The notes beneath the pieces were generated by a model. That model was not told the DNA's origin. It did no database searches and was given only the letters and a program-made list of their open reading frames with translations. The translations under genes were made by a program, and so were the position numbers. This document shows, in pieces, positions 1 through 9,836 of a stretch of DNA of 64,000 bases (position 1 is the stretch's first letter; every line of letters begins with the position of its first letter). The stretch is from Candidatus Brachythrix odensensis. GTDB lineage: Bacteria > Chloroflexota > Anaerolineae > J036 > Brachytrichaceae. The DNA lies in assembly GCA_016714465.1 (NCBI GenBank), contig JADKDT010000013.1:1-64000 (forward strand). The letters run 5' to 3'.

Positions 1-677
1 AGTTCAGGGATGACCAGGCCCACGGCGCGCGCAGCGCCAGTCTCGGACGGCACGATGTTCATCGCCGCGGCGCGCGCATCGCGCAAATCAGGGACGGCCA
101 GATCAAGCAGCTGCTGCGAGTTCGTGTAGGCGTGCACCGTGGTGAGAATGCCTTTCTCGATCCCGAACTTGTCATTCAGGATCTTCGCCACGGGCGCGAG
201 CCCATTGGTCGTGCACGACGCGTTGGAGATGATGTTGTGCTTTGCCGGATCGTACTTGTTCTCATTTACGCCCATCACGATCGTGATGTCTTCGCCCTTG
301 GCCGGCGCGCTGATGATGACCTTCTTCGCGCCCGCCTTCAGGTGGGCAGAGGCAAGCTCGGCCTTGGTGAAGCGGCCGGTCGACTCAATGATGATGTCTG
401 CGCCGACGCTCGCCCACGGAATCAGGGCCGGATCGCGTTGCGAAAACACAGTCAGCTTGTCGCCATTGATGACCAGGTCGTTGCCGTCGACGGACACCGT
501 GCCGCCAAACCGCCCATAGTTCGAGTCGTACTTGAACAGGTGGGCGTTGGTGGCGGCGGGCACAAGGTCGTTTACGGCGACTACGTCAAATGCGTCACTG
601 TGCTTTTCGACAAGCACCTTGAGCACCTGACGGCCGATGCGTCCGAATCCGTTGATGCCAATCTTTATCTTAGCCAC
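1..677 (-). CDS. gap: Glyceraldehyde-3-phosphate dehydrogenase, C-terminus cut by window edge
   Basis: Type I GAPDH, which oxidises glyceraldehyde-3-phosphate with NAD+ and phosphate in glycolysis and runs backwards in gluconeogenesis. About 225 residues are visible. The NAD-binding GINGFGRIGR motif lies near residues 6-15, the catalytic SNASCTTN motif with its cysteine near residue 155, followed by LAPVAK and the TVHAYTNSQ segment. The reading ends after the NIVPSETGAARAV stretch, so roughly the last third is outside the window. The start is a GTG at 677 chosen because an AAAGGAG ribosome site lies 7 bases upstream and the protein then begins at the usual place. It follows yvcK by 72 bases on the same strand, probably in one unit. 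Confidence 0.97.
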   Translation of the reverse strand, partial: MAKIKIGINGFGRIGRQVLKVLVEKHSDAFDVVAVNDLVPAATNAHLFKYDSNYGRFGGTVSVDGNDLVINGDKLTVFSQRDPALIPWASVGADIIIESTGRFTKAELASAHLKAGAKKVIISAPAKGEDITIVMGVNENKYDPAKHNIISNASCTTNGLAPVAKILNDKFGIEKGILTTVHAYTNSQQLLDLAVPDLRDARAAAMNIVPSETGAARAVGLVIPE

Positions 678-684
678 GTAAATA

Positions 685-691
685 CTCCTTT
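685..691 (-). promoter_or_regulatory. Shine-Dalgarno site of gap
   Basis: Reads AAAGGAG on the minus strand, 7 bases before the GTG start of gap. It decides the non-ATG start and is one of the stronger ribosome sites in this window, where many other genes lack one. Confidence 0.7.
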
Positions 692-749
692 TGTTGTGTA
701 AACGGTCAGCCAGAGCCCGGGACATGCGTTGCGGCAGCCGGAACGCTCT

Positions 750-2054
750 CTAGCTGGGTCTTATTATCCCCATGATCGCAGTCCCAAGCTTGCGCGGGTC
801 ATGCCGGTCGGGCGCGGCCTCATCCACCACATCCGCCTGTATTACCCGGGCCGATGATTGAGCCAGCCCGTTTGACGGCCGAACAATTTCCGGGCCGGCT
901 CCCGCTGCGATACGATCGTTGGCGACCACGATGTCGATGATGCCGCGGCCGATATGCCGCTCGAGCGCGTCAACATGCTGGTCGAGCGAATATCCGTCAG
1001 TTTCGCCCGCTTCGGTCGCGACGTTGCAGACATACACAACGGGCGCTCTGGTTTGACCAAGCGCTTCGGCGATGCCTCTGACGAGGGCGTTGGGCAAGAC
1101 GCTGGTGTACAGGCTCCCCGGCCCGAGCACGACCACATCCGCCTCGAGAATGGCCCGCACGGCGTCCGGAAAGGCGGGCGGATCATTTGGCTCAAGCCAG
1201 ACCCGTTCGATGGCCCGCCCGGTCTTGCCAATGGATGACTCGCCCCGCGCCGACCGGGCCATGTTATCGGGGGCCGGGTCGGACAGGGAGTCTCTGAACT
1301 CGGCGCACAACGTTACATCTCTGAGCGTGCTCGGAAGGATGCGTCCCTGGCTCGCAACCACCCGGGACGACTCGATAACTGCCTTCTCGAAGCTGCCAGT
1401 GAGCTCGGCCATGGCCGCGATAAACAGGTTCCCAAATGAGTGGCCGGTCAACGCGCTCGCGCCGGCTTCAGCGCCGCTGCCAAAGCGATACTGAAAGAGC
1501 TGGGTCACCAGCGACTCGTCATCGGCCAACGCGGCGATGCACATCCGGAAGTCACCCGGCGGAAGCACGCCATACTCTCGCCGCAGACGCCCCGAACTTC
1601 CACCATCGTCGGCAACCGTGACGATGGCGGTGATGTTCGAAGTGTGGGTTTTCAGCCCGCGCAGGAGGGCCGACAGTCCGTGGCCGCCGCCAATAGCCAC
1701 AACGCGCGGACCGATTGCGCCGAGTCGCTGTTGCCAAAGCTTGTCAATGATAGGCTGCCGGTCATTACCACGCGCGACATTCAGCAGGGTGGCATTGAAT
1801 CGGATCAGACCGATCAGAAAAGCTGACACGCCCAGCGCTCCAAAGAGCAATGCGCGAACCAGGCGCGGGACGAACTGCAACGTCAAATAGTAGAAGACCT
1901 CTGGGACGTCCGCCTGGCGGTAGACCTGGACCTGAATGTAACCAATTCCCAGGCCAAGCATGGCCAGCCCGGTCAGCATGAGGAGGAGCCAGCGCTTCAC
2001 ACCGAGGCCTGGAACAAACCAGCGGGTGAGTCGGCGGTTGCCCCAGAACTGCAT
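750..2054 (-). CDS. yvcK: YvcK/CofD-family gluconeogenesis factor with N-terminal membrane segments
   Basis: Homologue of YvcK (GlmR), a UDP-sugar binding regulator of carbon flow and cell-wall precursor synthesis, structurally related to the CofD 2-phospho-L-lactate transferase. Motifs seen are AIGGGHGLSALLRGLK, TVADDGGSSGRLRREY, PPGDFR and GHSFGNLF. About 115 residues precede the core and carry two hydrophobic helices (near residues 20-40 and 65-85), so this form is anchored in the membrane, unlike the soluble Bacillus protein. A TTG at 2069 overlaps the upstream kinase stop; I prefer the in-frame ATG at 2054. It sits between a histidine kinase and gap, close to PEP carboxylase, which fits a role at the PEP/glycolysis junction. 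Confidence 0.9.
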   Translation of the reverse strand: MQFWGNRRLTRWFVPGLGVKRWLLLMLTGLAMLGLGIGYIQVQVYRQADVPEVFYYLTLQFVPRLVRALLFGALGVSAFLIGLIRFNATLLNVARGNDRQPIIDKLWQQRLGAIGPRVVAIGGGHGLSALLRGLKTHTSNITAIVTVADDGGSSGRLRREYGVLPPGDFRMCIAALADDESLVTQLFQYRFGSGAEAGASALTGHSFGNLFIAAMAELTGSFEKAVIESSRVVASQGRILPSTLRDVTLCAEFRDSLSDPAPDNMARSARGESSIGKTGRAIERVWLEPNDPPAFPDAVRAILEADVVVLGPGSLYTSVLPNALVRGIAEALGQTRAPVVYVCNVATEAGETDGYSLDQHVDALERHIGRGIIDIVVANDRIAAGAGPEIVRPSNGLAQSSARVIQADVVDEAAPDRHDPRKLGTAIMGIIRPS

Positions 2055-2065
2055 TGCGGTCTTTC

Positions 2066-5000
2066 TCAAGGTGATTCCGGGATTATACGGTTCATTGATG
2101 GCGCAACCGGCAACGTGAACCAGAACGCGCTTCCCTCGCCCAGGGTGCTTCGGACGCCGATTTCGCCCTGCATCAATTCGACAAGTTGGCGGCTGATCGC
2201 CAGGCCCAGCCCGGTTCCGCCAAAACGGCGCGTGGACGAGCTGTCGACTTGCGAGAACGGCCGGAACAGCCGCGCGATGTTCTCGGCCGAAATACCTGGC
2301 CCGGTGTCGGTTACCGTGACGCGTATGTGCCCGTCCTCGCGGGCCGCGCTCAACTCAATTGAACCCGCCTGGGTGAACTTGATGGCATTCGCCATGAGAT
2401 TCAACAGCACCTGGCGGGTGCGTTTTGGGTCGCAGCGAACCGTCAGCAGGCTGCCCGCGGTATGGTCAATCAACTGAATGCCCTTTCCGGCAGCCTGCGC
2501 ATCCAGGAGTCGGAAGACGGACCGCGCAATCGGCTCGATGGGCGTGTCTTCTGGCGTGAGCTCGACCTTTCCGGCTTCGATTCGGGCGAGATCGAGCACA
2601 TCGTTGATGATTTCAAGCAAATTTTCACCGGCTTCGGTTGTCATCCGGGCGAGTTCAATCTGGTCTGTCCGGTGCACGGTCGCCCGGAGAAGCTCGGTAC
2701 CTCCCAGGATGACGTTCAGTGGCGTCCGGAGCTCGTGGCTCATCATCGTCAGAAACTCCGACTTGGCGCGTGACGCGTGAAGCGCCTGATCGCGGGCGGT
2801 CTCGAGATCCGAAATGAGCTTTGCGCGCGCGATCGCCAGGCTGAGATTCTGCCCAATCAGAGTGAGGATGCGCAGGTCGTCGCCTCCCAACTCCTGCGCT
2901 GACTCTCCCTCGACCGACAGCGTGCCATAGACGGCTTCTCCATCCATCAATGGCACGCAGATTTGTGATCGGGTATTGCGCGAGAGCGGCGCGAGGCGGT
3001 CGAAGGGCGCATCCCGGCCGATGATTGGCGTCTTGCGCGCGACGGCCAGACGCGAAACGCCGGCGAGGGGCGATCGTGCTGGAAGTTCCGCTGATCCGCG
3101 CGCGCACAGCAGGATCAATTCGTCAGCATCCAGGCGGCCGATCACCACACCGGCATACCGCAGCTCCGTGTGGATGAAATCCGCCACCACATCCAGGACT
3201 GCCTGCAGTGATGCGCGGCTAAGGATTGCATTGCGTACGGAGTCGAGCGCTTCAAGCTCGCGCCGGCGGTGCTCGGCATCCTGGTAAAGCTGGCGAAATC
3301 GCGCCTCGCTCTGCTGAAGGGCGCGTTTGGTCTCCCGAATCTGGCGCAGGTCGGTGACCACGGCGACGCAACCCCCGATAGCGCTGTCGCGCGATCGCGG
3401 GCTCAGACTTACAAGGACTGGAATCAGAGACCCCCCAGCATGTTTTAGGTGTATTTCGATCGACTGCGTGCGTCCCGCGAGCGCGGCCGTGAGCGCACTT
3501 TCGAACGCGGAGCCATCTGGCTCGGCGACAAGCGCCGCGAACGGCGCGCCAAAGACCCTGCCCGCGCTCCAACCTGACAATTGTTCGAGCGCAGGATTCA
3601 CGTATTCGGCGCGGGCGGAGGCATCGAAAAGGATCAAGCCCTGGCCGAGCGCCGCCATGACTTGCGCGTTAAGGTCGCGCTCGCGCGCGATCTCGGCGTA
3701 CAGACGCGCCCGGCCGAGGGCATTTCCAATTTGTTCCGATATCGCGACGATGAGCGCGGCATCCATTGCCCCCAGCTCAGGCGTTTCATCTCGATCGGTC
3801 GTTTCGAGAAACAGAACGCCAATTGCCTCTCCCGGTCAAAGACGGGTGCCGCAACGGCGCTCCGTCCGTTGGGCAGTGGGTTGATGTAGTCCAGGTCTTC
3901 GTGTATTCGGGGAACCACCTGGGCTTGCCGCGTTCGAATGGCGCGGCCCATCACACCCTGAGAGACATGAATGCGCGGCCAGACCTGGGTCCATCCGCGC
4001 TGGTGCCTCATGACCAACCACTCGCCTTCGAGTGTGTAAAGCGTGACCTGCGAATAGCCCAGGCTCCCTGATATCGCCTCAACTGCCGCCCGCCCAATTG
4101 CGTCCGGATCCAGCTCCAGGGCCAGCGCCGTACTGACATGGTCCCGGGCCAATAGCAACCGTCTTTGGCGCTCCGATTCAAGATACAGCGCGCGAAAACG
4201 CTGTTCACTGGCTGCCAGGTCCGCCTGCGCGCGCTTGATTTCGCGCAGGTCGGTGAGCACGCCTACGCCGCCCTCTGACGATCCGGTCAGGGATCGGGGG
4301 CTGGTCGTGACCATGAACGGAATCGCGGTTCCATCACGATGGCTCAAGGTCATCTCGGACGAGCCGAAGACTCCCGCTCGCCAGCCCTCGAATCCCGCGC
4401 GAAGTTGCGCGATCTGATCGGGTCCAACCAGCCCGGCCAACGTGCGTTCCCGGAGCTCAGGCAACGTCCAGCCCAGTAGTCGTTCAAACGCCTGGTTAAT
4501 GAAGATCGGATTGCCATCACGATTGTAGACACACAGCGCCTGGCCCAATGCCCGGGTCACTTGCTCATACTGGTCGCGCTCGCGCTGGGCCGACTCGTGC
4601 AGGCGGGCCCGGCTCATGGCAATGCCGATTTCCTGCGCCACGGACACGACGAGCGTTACGTCGTCGGGGGTCAGGGGGGACCGCCTTTCCGTCCCGGAGG
4701 TCTCGACATTGATGCCCGCGATGACGACGTCTCCGTCAAAAATCGGCGCCGCAATCTCGGATCCGATGTCAGGCTGCGGTCCAATATAGTCCCCATCAAG
4801 ACGGATCTCGGGCACAAACTGCGCCTCTCCGGTCCTGATCGCTCGGGCAATAATCCCCGCGCCGGTGGGAATCCGCAGCCACGGTGAGGGCCAGCCCACC
4901 TGGTGCATCAAAACCAGCGTGTCACCCGACACGGTATAGATCGTCACCCGCGGATAGCCGATCACCCGGACGATTGCTTCGACTGCCAGCCTGGCAACTT

Positions 5001-5445
5001 CAACTTCATTGAGCTCACGGGCAATAGACGTCCGAACCTGTTCGAGCAAGTCGAGGTTGAGCAGGTGCCGTTGCCGTTCCACGTCGATTCGCTCGCGGCT
5101 TCGCGCGCTGCGGAAGCTGAGCTCGGCATATAGAAGTACCGACGCTGTGGCTGTGATCAAGGCGAGCAACGGAACAGATTTCAGGGCCAGCATGACCCCA
5201 AACGTGGTGGCCACATGGGCTGCCATGATGGTCAAAAAAGTCTTCCGGGTTTGAAAGCGAAGCGCGGCGTAAAGCGTCAACAGGCTCAATACCACGGTCA
5301 CTTCGGCCTGGCGAAGCGCGTATGAGACGAGACCGACAACCGCCACCATGCCGATCGCCACACACAGGTATGCGGTCGGGTGCTGTGAGATTTTCGCGTC
5401 GACGTCGCCGAGACGCGCCGAAAGTCCCACGGGTCCGGTTTGCAT
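2066..5445 (-). CDS. Multi-GAF/PAS hybrid-input sensor histidine kinase (frameshifted)
   Basis: One kinase of about 1126 residues split by a single missing base near 3826. The first part has two to three N-terminal hydrophobic segments, then GAF, PAS, and half a GAF domain ending at VAAPVFDRE. The same GAF domain resumes in another frame as AIGVLFLETTDRD and continues with PAS, a further GAF, HisKA (phospho-acceptor in MSHELRTPLN) and HATPase_c (NLMANAIKF, DTGPGI, GGTGLGLAI). Restoring one C (minus-strand G) in the CC at 3826-3827 joins the two without loss. No receiver domain or partner regulator lies adjacent. The ATG at 5445 lies 8 bases after a TACAAT box; a TTG at 5478 is the alternative. 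Confidence 0.85.
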
Positions 5446-5453
5446 GGTCGCCC

Positions 5454-5459
5454 ATTGTA
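5454..5459 (-). promoter_or_regulatory. Putative -10 box for the GAF/PAS kinase
   Basis: TACAAT on the minus strand, 8 bases before the ATG at 5445. No Shine-Dalgarno sequence lies between. If used, the transcript would be leaderless or nearly so. It lies just after the ppc stop codon, so it would be an internal promoter. No good -35 was seen. Confidence 0.4.
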
Positions 5460-5474
5460 GCGGCGGGAGCCGTT

Positions 5475-8309
5475 TCAACCGGTGTTCTTCAGGCCGCTGC
5501 TGACGCCGTTGATCGTGAGTTCTATCACTTCCCGAAGCATGCGCACGTCGTCGACGCCCAGGACCGGATCCGTCCCGTTCGCGCGCAGTCGGCGAATCAT
5601 CTCGGCTTGAACATAGTTCAGGGGGTCAACGTATGGATTGCGCAGGTGGATCGACCGCTGCAGCATTGGCTCGTTGTCCAGCAGTTCGGATTGGCCGGTG
5701 ATGGCGAGAATCGCGGCGCGGGCCGCGGCGTGTTCGTTTCGAAGAATTGCCCAGATTCGTTCGCGCAACCCGCCATCGGTGACAAGATCGAGATATTGCT
5801 CCGCGATGGATAGGTCCGACTTCGTCAGGCTTTGTTGCGCGTTGTCGATCAGCGTGGCAAAGAACATCCATTCGCGATACATTTCGGACAGCGTCGCGCG
5901 TGCGGAAGAGCCAAGCGCCAACGCGGCCTGAAGCGCAGTGCCCAGCCCAAACCAGCCCGGAAATCCAAAACGGCTCTGCATCCACGAAAACACCCAGGGG
6001 ATCGCCCGTAGATCGGCAACGCTGTTGGAAGGCTTCCGGAAAGCCGGACGTGACCCCAGCTTTAGCAGGCTGATTTCGTCGATCGGGGTCGCCTGTCGCC
6101 AAAAGACAAGGAAATCCGGGTTCTCGTGGACCAGCACCTTGTAGGCGCCATAGCTGTGCGCCGAGAGATTCGTCATCATGTCCCGCCATGCGACGGGCGG
6201 CTCGAATCGCGCGCGCTGGGCTTCGTCGGCGGCAAGTAGAACGCCGTAGGTCATTTGTTCGAGGTGGCGATGCGCGATGTCAGTGTCGTGATAGCGCGTC
6301 GACAATACCTCGCCTTGCTCGGTCACCCGGATCCGCCCATATTTCAGTCCTGCCGGCTGGGCCAAGATCGCTCGAGCAGCGGGTCCGCCACCTCGGGCGA
6401 TGCTTCCTCCGCGGCCATGGAATAAGGTGAAAGTCACCCCCGCCTCGGCGCACGCGCGGGCGATGGTTTCCTGAGCCTCATATAGCGCCCAACTGGACGT
6501 GAGATAGCCGCAATCCTTGTTGCTGTCGCTATAGCCGAGCATGATGGTCTGATGATTGCCAAACGCGGCAAGATGCTGGCGATATCCTGGGTGCTCAAAC
6601 AGGGTGGCTAGCACGTGCGGCGCGCGCTGCAGGTCGTCAAGTGTCTCAAACAGCGGCGTGATCGGCAATGATGCCCGCGCCCAGCGCATGAGCAGCAGGG
6701 GCTCAAGCACGTCCGAGAGTTCGCGGGTCATGCTGATGACATACAACCCGAAAACGCCCTCGCCATACCGCCTTTCAGCTTCGCGAGCCAGCATCAGCGG
6801 CTCGATGACTTGCAGCGTTTCATCGCTCAGGCCTCCGACTCGGTCGATGACGCTTGCGGCCGGCGACGTCAAAGCGTCGTTGAGCAGAGCAACCTTGGCG
6901 CTTTCATAGTAGCGCGTAGTTGACCGGAGCGTCTTCGCCCAGCCCGCGCAGGGCAGTGAATATTTCAGCCACCGCGCTTTCGTGTCGGTCGGAATGCTGT
7001 CGGATGTCAAGGCGGGCCATATTCAGCCCGAACGTGTTGAGTTGGGCACGCAGGTTGGCCAGATCGCCGTCCACCAGCATGCGGCCCTTTCCAGCGCGCA
7101 GACTGGCGATGATGGTATCCAGCACCCGCGCCACGTCGGCCTCGGACACGGCCGGTTGCGGCGCCAGCGGCAACTGAAGCATGGGAGAAAGCGCCAGGGT
7201 GCGGGTGAAGCCCAACGGAAACAGCGGCTGGACCCGGGAGGCTTGTTGGGCGTCGTCGAGCCTGGATGCCAGCGCGGAAAGCGCCACGCGGTAGGGTTCG
7301 TTTGGGTAGCGCGCCGCCAGTTCGCGCACATGCGTCGACATGAGCGCGTCGCTGCCGTCCGCAATCGCGTCGACCGCCGGCGAGATGTTTACCCGGCGGC
7401 GTGAAGCGCTGAGCCGGCGCGCAAGTTCGCGCGCCGCCCCCCGGAATTTCTCCAGAGCGCCGCGCCGGTGGAGGTGAATAGTTTCTGCGGTTACCGCGGT
7501 CGTGACGTTGGGATTCCCGTCCCGGTCGCCCCCATCCAACTGCCAAACGTCAGCCAGCGCCGCGGCACGCGCGCGTCGGGATAGTGTTTGGCAAGGGCGC
7601 CTTCCAAATCAGATTGAAGTTGGGGCAGGACTGACCACAGGGTCGCGTCAAAATACCACAGCCCGGTTTTGACTTCGTCCGTTACCAGTGGCTGTTGGGT
7701 GCGCGAGCGATCCGTCAACCAGAGCGCGGCAATTTCCTGGCGGATGCTCAGCGTGGTCTCGGCGTCATAAACCGGAGCGCCGGCGGAGGGCGGGCGTGGA
7801 TCGCGCCACAACAGCCATTTGATGCGCTGCAGTTTCGTAAGCACGGTCCGTCGCTTGCTCTCGGTTGGATGCGCGGTGAACACCAGCTCGATAGACAGGT
7901 CGTCCAACAGCCGCTGCAGGTCCGGGGCGCTCGTGCCGCGGCGTTTCAACTCCGCCAGGGCAGCGTCTATCGACTCGCGCACGGGTTCTGGCGCGTCGGT
8001 CTGGGCCCGACGATTCCGCAACAGGCGGGCCCGGTAGTCCTCTTCCGCCAGGTTCACCAGCTCAAAATAGGTAGTGAACGCCATGGCCATGTCATAGGCA
8101 TCGGTGGGCGTCAATCGCGCAACCGCCGCCCGAAGGTTCTGCCGGGCGGCCGCATCGCCCGCGCGGCAGGCCTTTGCGAGGTGGCGCAGTTCTTCGACCA
8201 GGTCCAGCGTGCGTTGGCCCTCGAGCGCAACGATGACCTGGCCCAACTGCTCGCCCAGCCAGCGCACCATGTCGGCCAGGAAGGTCAGATTGTGGTCGCT
8301 GGTCTTCAC
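5475..8309 (-). CDS. ppc: Phosphoenolpyruvate carboxylase (two frameshifts)
   Basis: Carboxylates PEP with bicarbonate to oxaloacetate, refilling the TCA cycle. The three frames together give about 944 residues, normal for the family. The N-terminal part has the catalytic-histidine motif VFTAHPTESKRRT. The middle part has the GGDRDGNPNVT motif, cut by loss of one base in a C5 run at 7529-7533. The last part has GYSDSNKDCGYLTSSW, the mobile loop FHGRGGSIARGGG, RVTEQGE, SRPAFR near RAIPWVFSW, and ends in the conserved GLKNTG. The second break, near 6905-6912, is a net gain of one or loss of two bases. Start is a GTG at 8309, 4 bases after the M32 peptidase stop. All catalytic segments are intact, so the breaks look like sequence errors. 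Confidence 0.93.
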
Positions 8310-8313
8310 GGGC

Positions 8314-9813
8314 TTATAAACCGTAGATCGCGCTGAACTTCCGGGTCAGATACGTGATGTAGGCTGACGCCGAGAGTGGGCCGCCCGTGGCGCGCTTGAT
8401 GAGTTCGGCCGGCGGGTACTTGCGGCCATGCTGGTGCACGTGCGCGCGCATCCAGCCCAGCAGCCTGCTGTAGTCGCCGGCGGCCAGCGAATCGTCGAGA
8501 CCCGGTGTCTCGGCCTGGGCGGCTGCAAAGAGCTGCGCCGATAGGATGTTCCCCAGGCTGTAAGTCGGGAAGTAGCCGATCATCCCGGCTGACCAATGAA
8601 TGTCCTGCAGGCAGCCCATCGTGTCGTTTGGCGGTGTCACACCCAGGTACTCCTTCATGCGGGCGTTCCACACTTCTGGCATGTCGTCCACTCTTAAGCT
8701 GCCGTCGAGCACGCCGGTCTCGATCTCGAAACGGACCATGATGTGAAGGTTGTAAGTCACTTCGTCGGCTTCGACGCGGATCAGGCTGGGCGCCACTTTG
8801 TTGATGGCCCGGTAGAACGTCTCAAGTGATGTGTTGGCCAGGATTGGGAACGTTTCCTGCAGGCTGGGGAACCACGTCCGCCAGAACCACAGGCTCCGCC
8901 CAACGATGTTTTCCCACAATCTCGACTGCGATTCGTGCACTCCAAGGGATGCTCCCCGTCCAAGTGGCGAGCGCACGTATGCGGGCGACGTGCCCTGTTC
9001 GAACAGGGCATGGCCCGTCTCGTGCATGATTCCAAACAGACAAGGATTGAGAAAATCCTCGCTTACCCGGGTCGTCATGCGCACGTCATTGCGGGTGAAA
9101 TTGATGCAGAAGGGATGGGCCGAGAGGTCAATCCGGCCGCGATTGAAGTCGTAGCCATACGCCCGCGCCACGCGCGCGCCGAACGCAAGCTGAGCGTCTT
9201 TGGGGAAGTGCTGGCGCACGCAAGCGTCACTCACAAGGTCGCTCCGCTCTGCAATCGCGCGCGCCAGCGGCACAGTCTGGGCGCGCAGGTCCGCGAAGAT
9301 CGAAGCAACATCGCTGGTCTTGGTGCCGCGTTCATAGTTGCCAAGCAGGGCGTCGTACGGATGGTCGGTATAGCCAAGGTAATCGGCCGTCCGCCGCGCG
9401 AAGTCGAACATCGTTTCGAGAGACGTCCGAAACAGACTGAAATCGGCGGCTTTGCGCGCCGCGATCCAGTCGGCATGGGACTTCGCCTGGGCCCGCGCCC
9501 GTTCGGCAACAAACGCATTCGGGATTCGAGTTGCACGGCTCACGTCGTAGTCCGCGACCGCAACCAGGGCGGCCCGATCGTCGTCAGGATCTTCGCCGAC
9601 CTCGGCCCGCGCCGCATCGATTAGCGCGCGCGTCTCCGTCGCCGTCTGCATTTGGTGGCTGAGCCGGCTCAATGTGGCGATGTGTTCGCCGCGCGTGCCG
9701 ATGGCGGCAGGCGGCATATAGGTCTCGAGATCCCAGTTAAGGATTGACGTCGCGTAGTTCACATCCGCGATTTCGGCGAGGCGTGCGGACAGGGAATCAA
9801 AGGCGCTAGACAT
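8314..9813 (-). CDS. M32-family metallocarboxypeptidase (carboxypeptidase Taq type)
   Basis: Zinc carboxypeptidase of about 499 residues that trims C-terminal amino acids from peptides in the cytoplasm. The zinc motif HETGH is near residue 263, in GIMHETGHALFEQG. Other family signatures are HPFCINFTRNDVRMTTR upstream and ESQSRLWENIVGRS downstream of it. Length matches the family (about 500). A longer reading frame runs upstream into the divergent gene; the ATG at 9813 is preferred because MSSAFDSLSARL begins the conserved region and a TATATT box lies 6 bases upstream. It heads the minus-strand run that continues into ppc. Confidence 0.93.
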   Translation of the reverse strand: MSSAFDSLSARLAEIADVNYATSILNWDLETYMPPAAIGTRGEHIATLSRLSHQMQTATETRALIDAARAEVGEDPDDDRAALVAVADYDVSRATRIPNAFVAERARAQAKSHADWIAARKAADFSLFRTSLETMFDFARRTADYLGYTDHPYDALLGNYERGTKTSDVASIFADLRAQTVPLARAIAERSDLVSDACVRQHFPKDAQLAFGARVARAYGYDFNRGRIDLSAHPFCINFTRNDVRMTTRVSEDFLNPCLFGIMHETGHALFEQGTSPAYVRSPLGRGASLGVHESQSRLWENIVGRSLWFWRTWFPSLQETFPILANTSLETFYRAINKVAPSLIRVEADEVTYNLHIMVRFEIETGVLDGSLRVDDMPEVWNARMKEYLGVTPPNDTMGCLQDIHWSAGMIGYFPTYSLGNILSAQLFAAAQAETPGLDDSLAAGDYSRLLGWMRAHVHQHGRKYPPAELIKRATGGPLSASAYITYLTRKFSAIYGL

Positions 9814-9819
9814 CCCCCC

Positions 9820-9827
9820 AATATAAT
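9820..9827. promoter_or_regulatory. Shared bidirectional -10 element between the M32 peptidase and alaX
   Basis: The 8-base AATATAAT reads TATAAT on plus (9822-9827), 9 bases before the alaX ATG at 9837. On minus it reads TATATT (9825-9820), 6 bases before the peptidase ATG at 9813. Only 23 bases separate the two start codons, so both promoters must overlap here, and there is no room for leaders with ribosome sites. Confidence 0.55.
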
Positions 9828-9836
9828 CGCAGCCCC

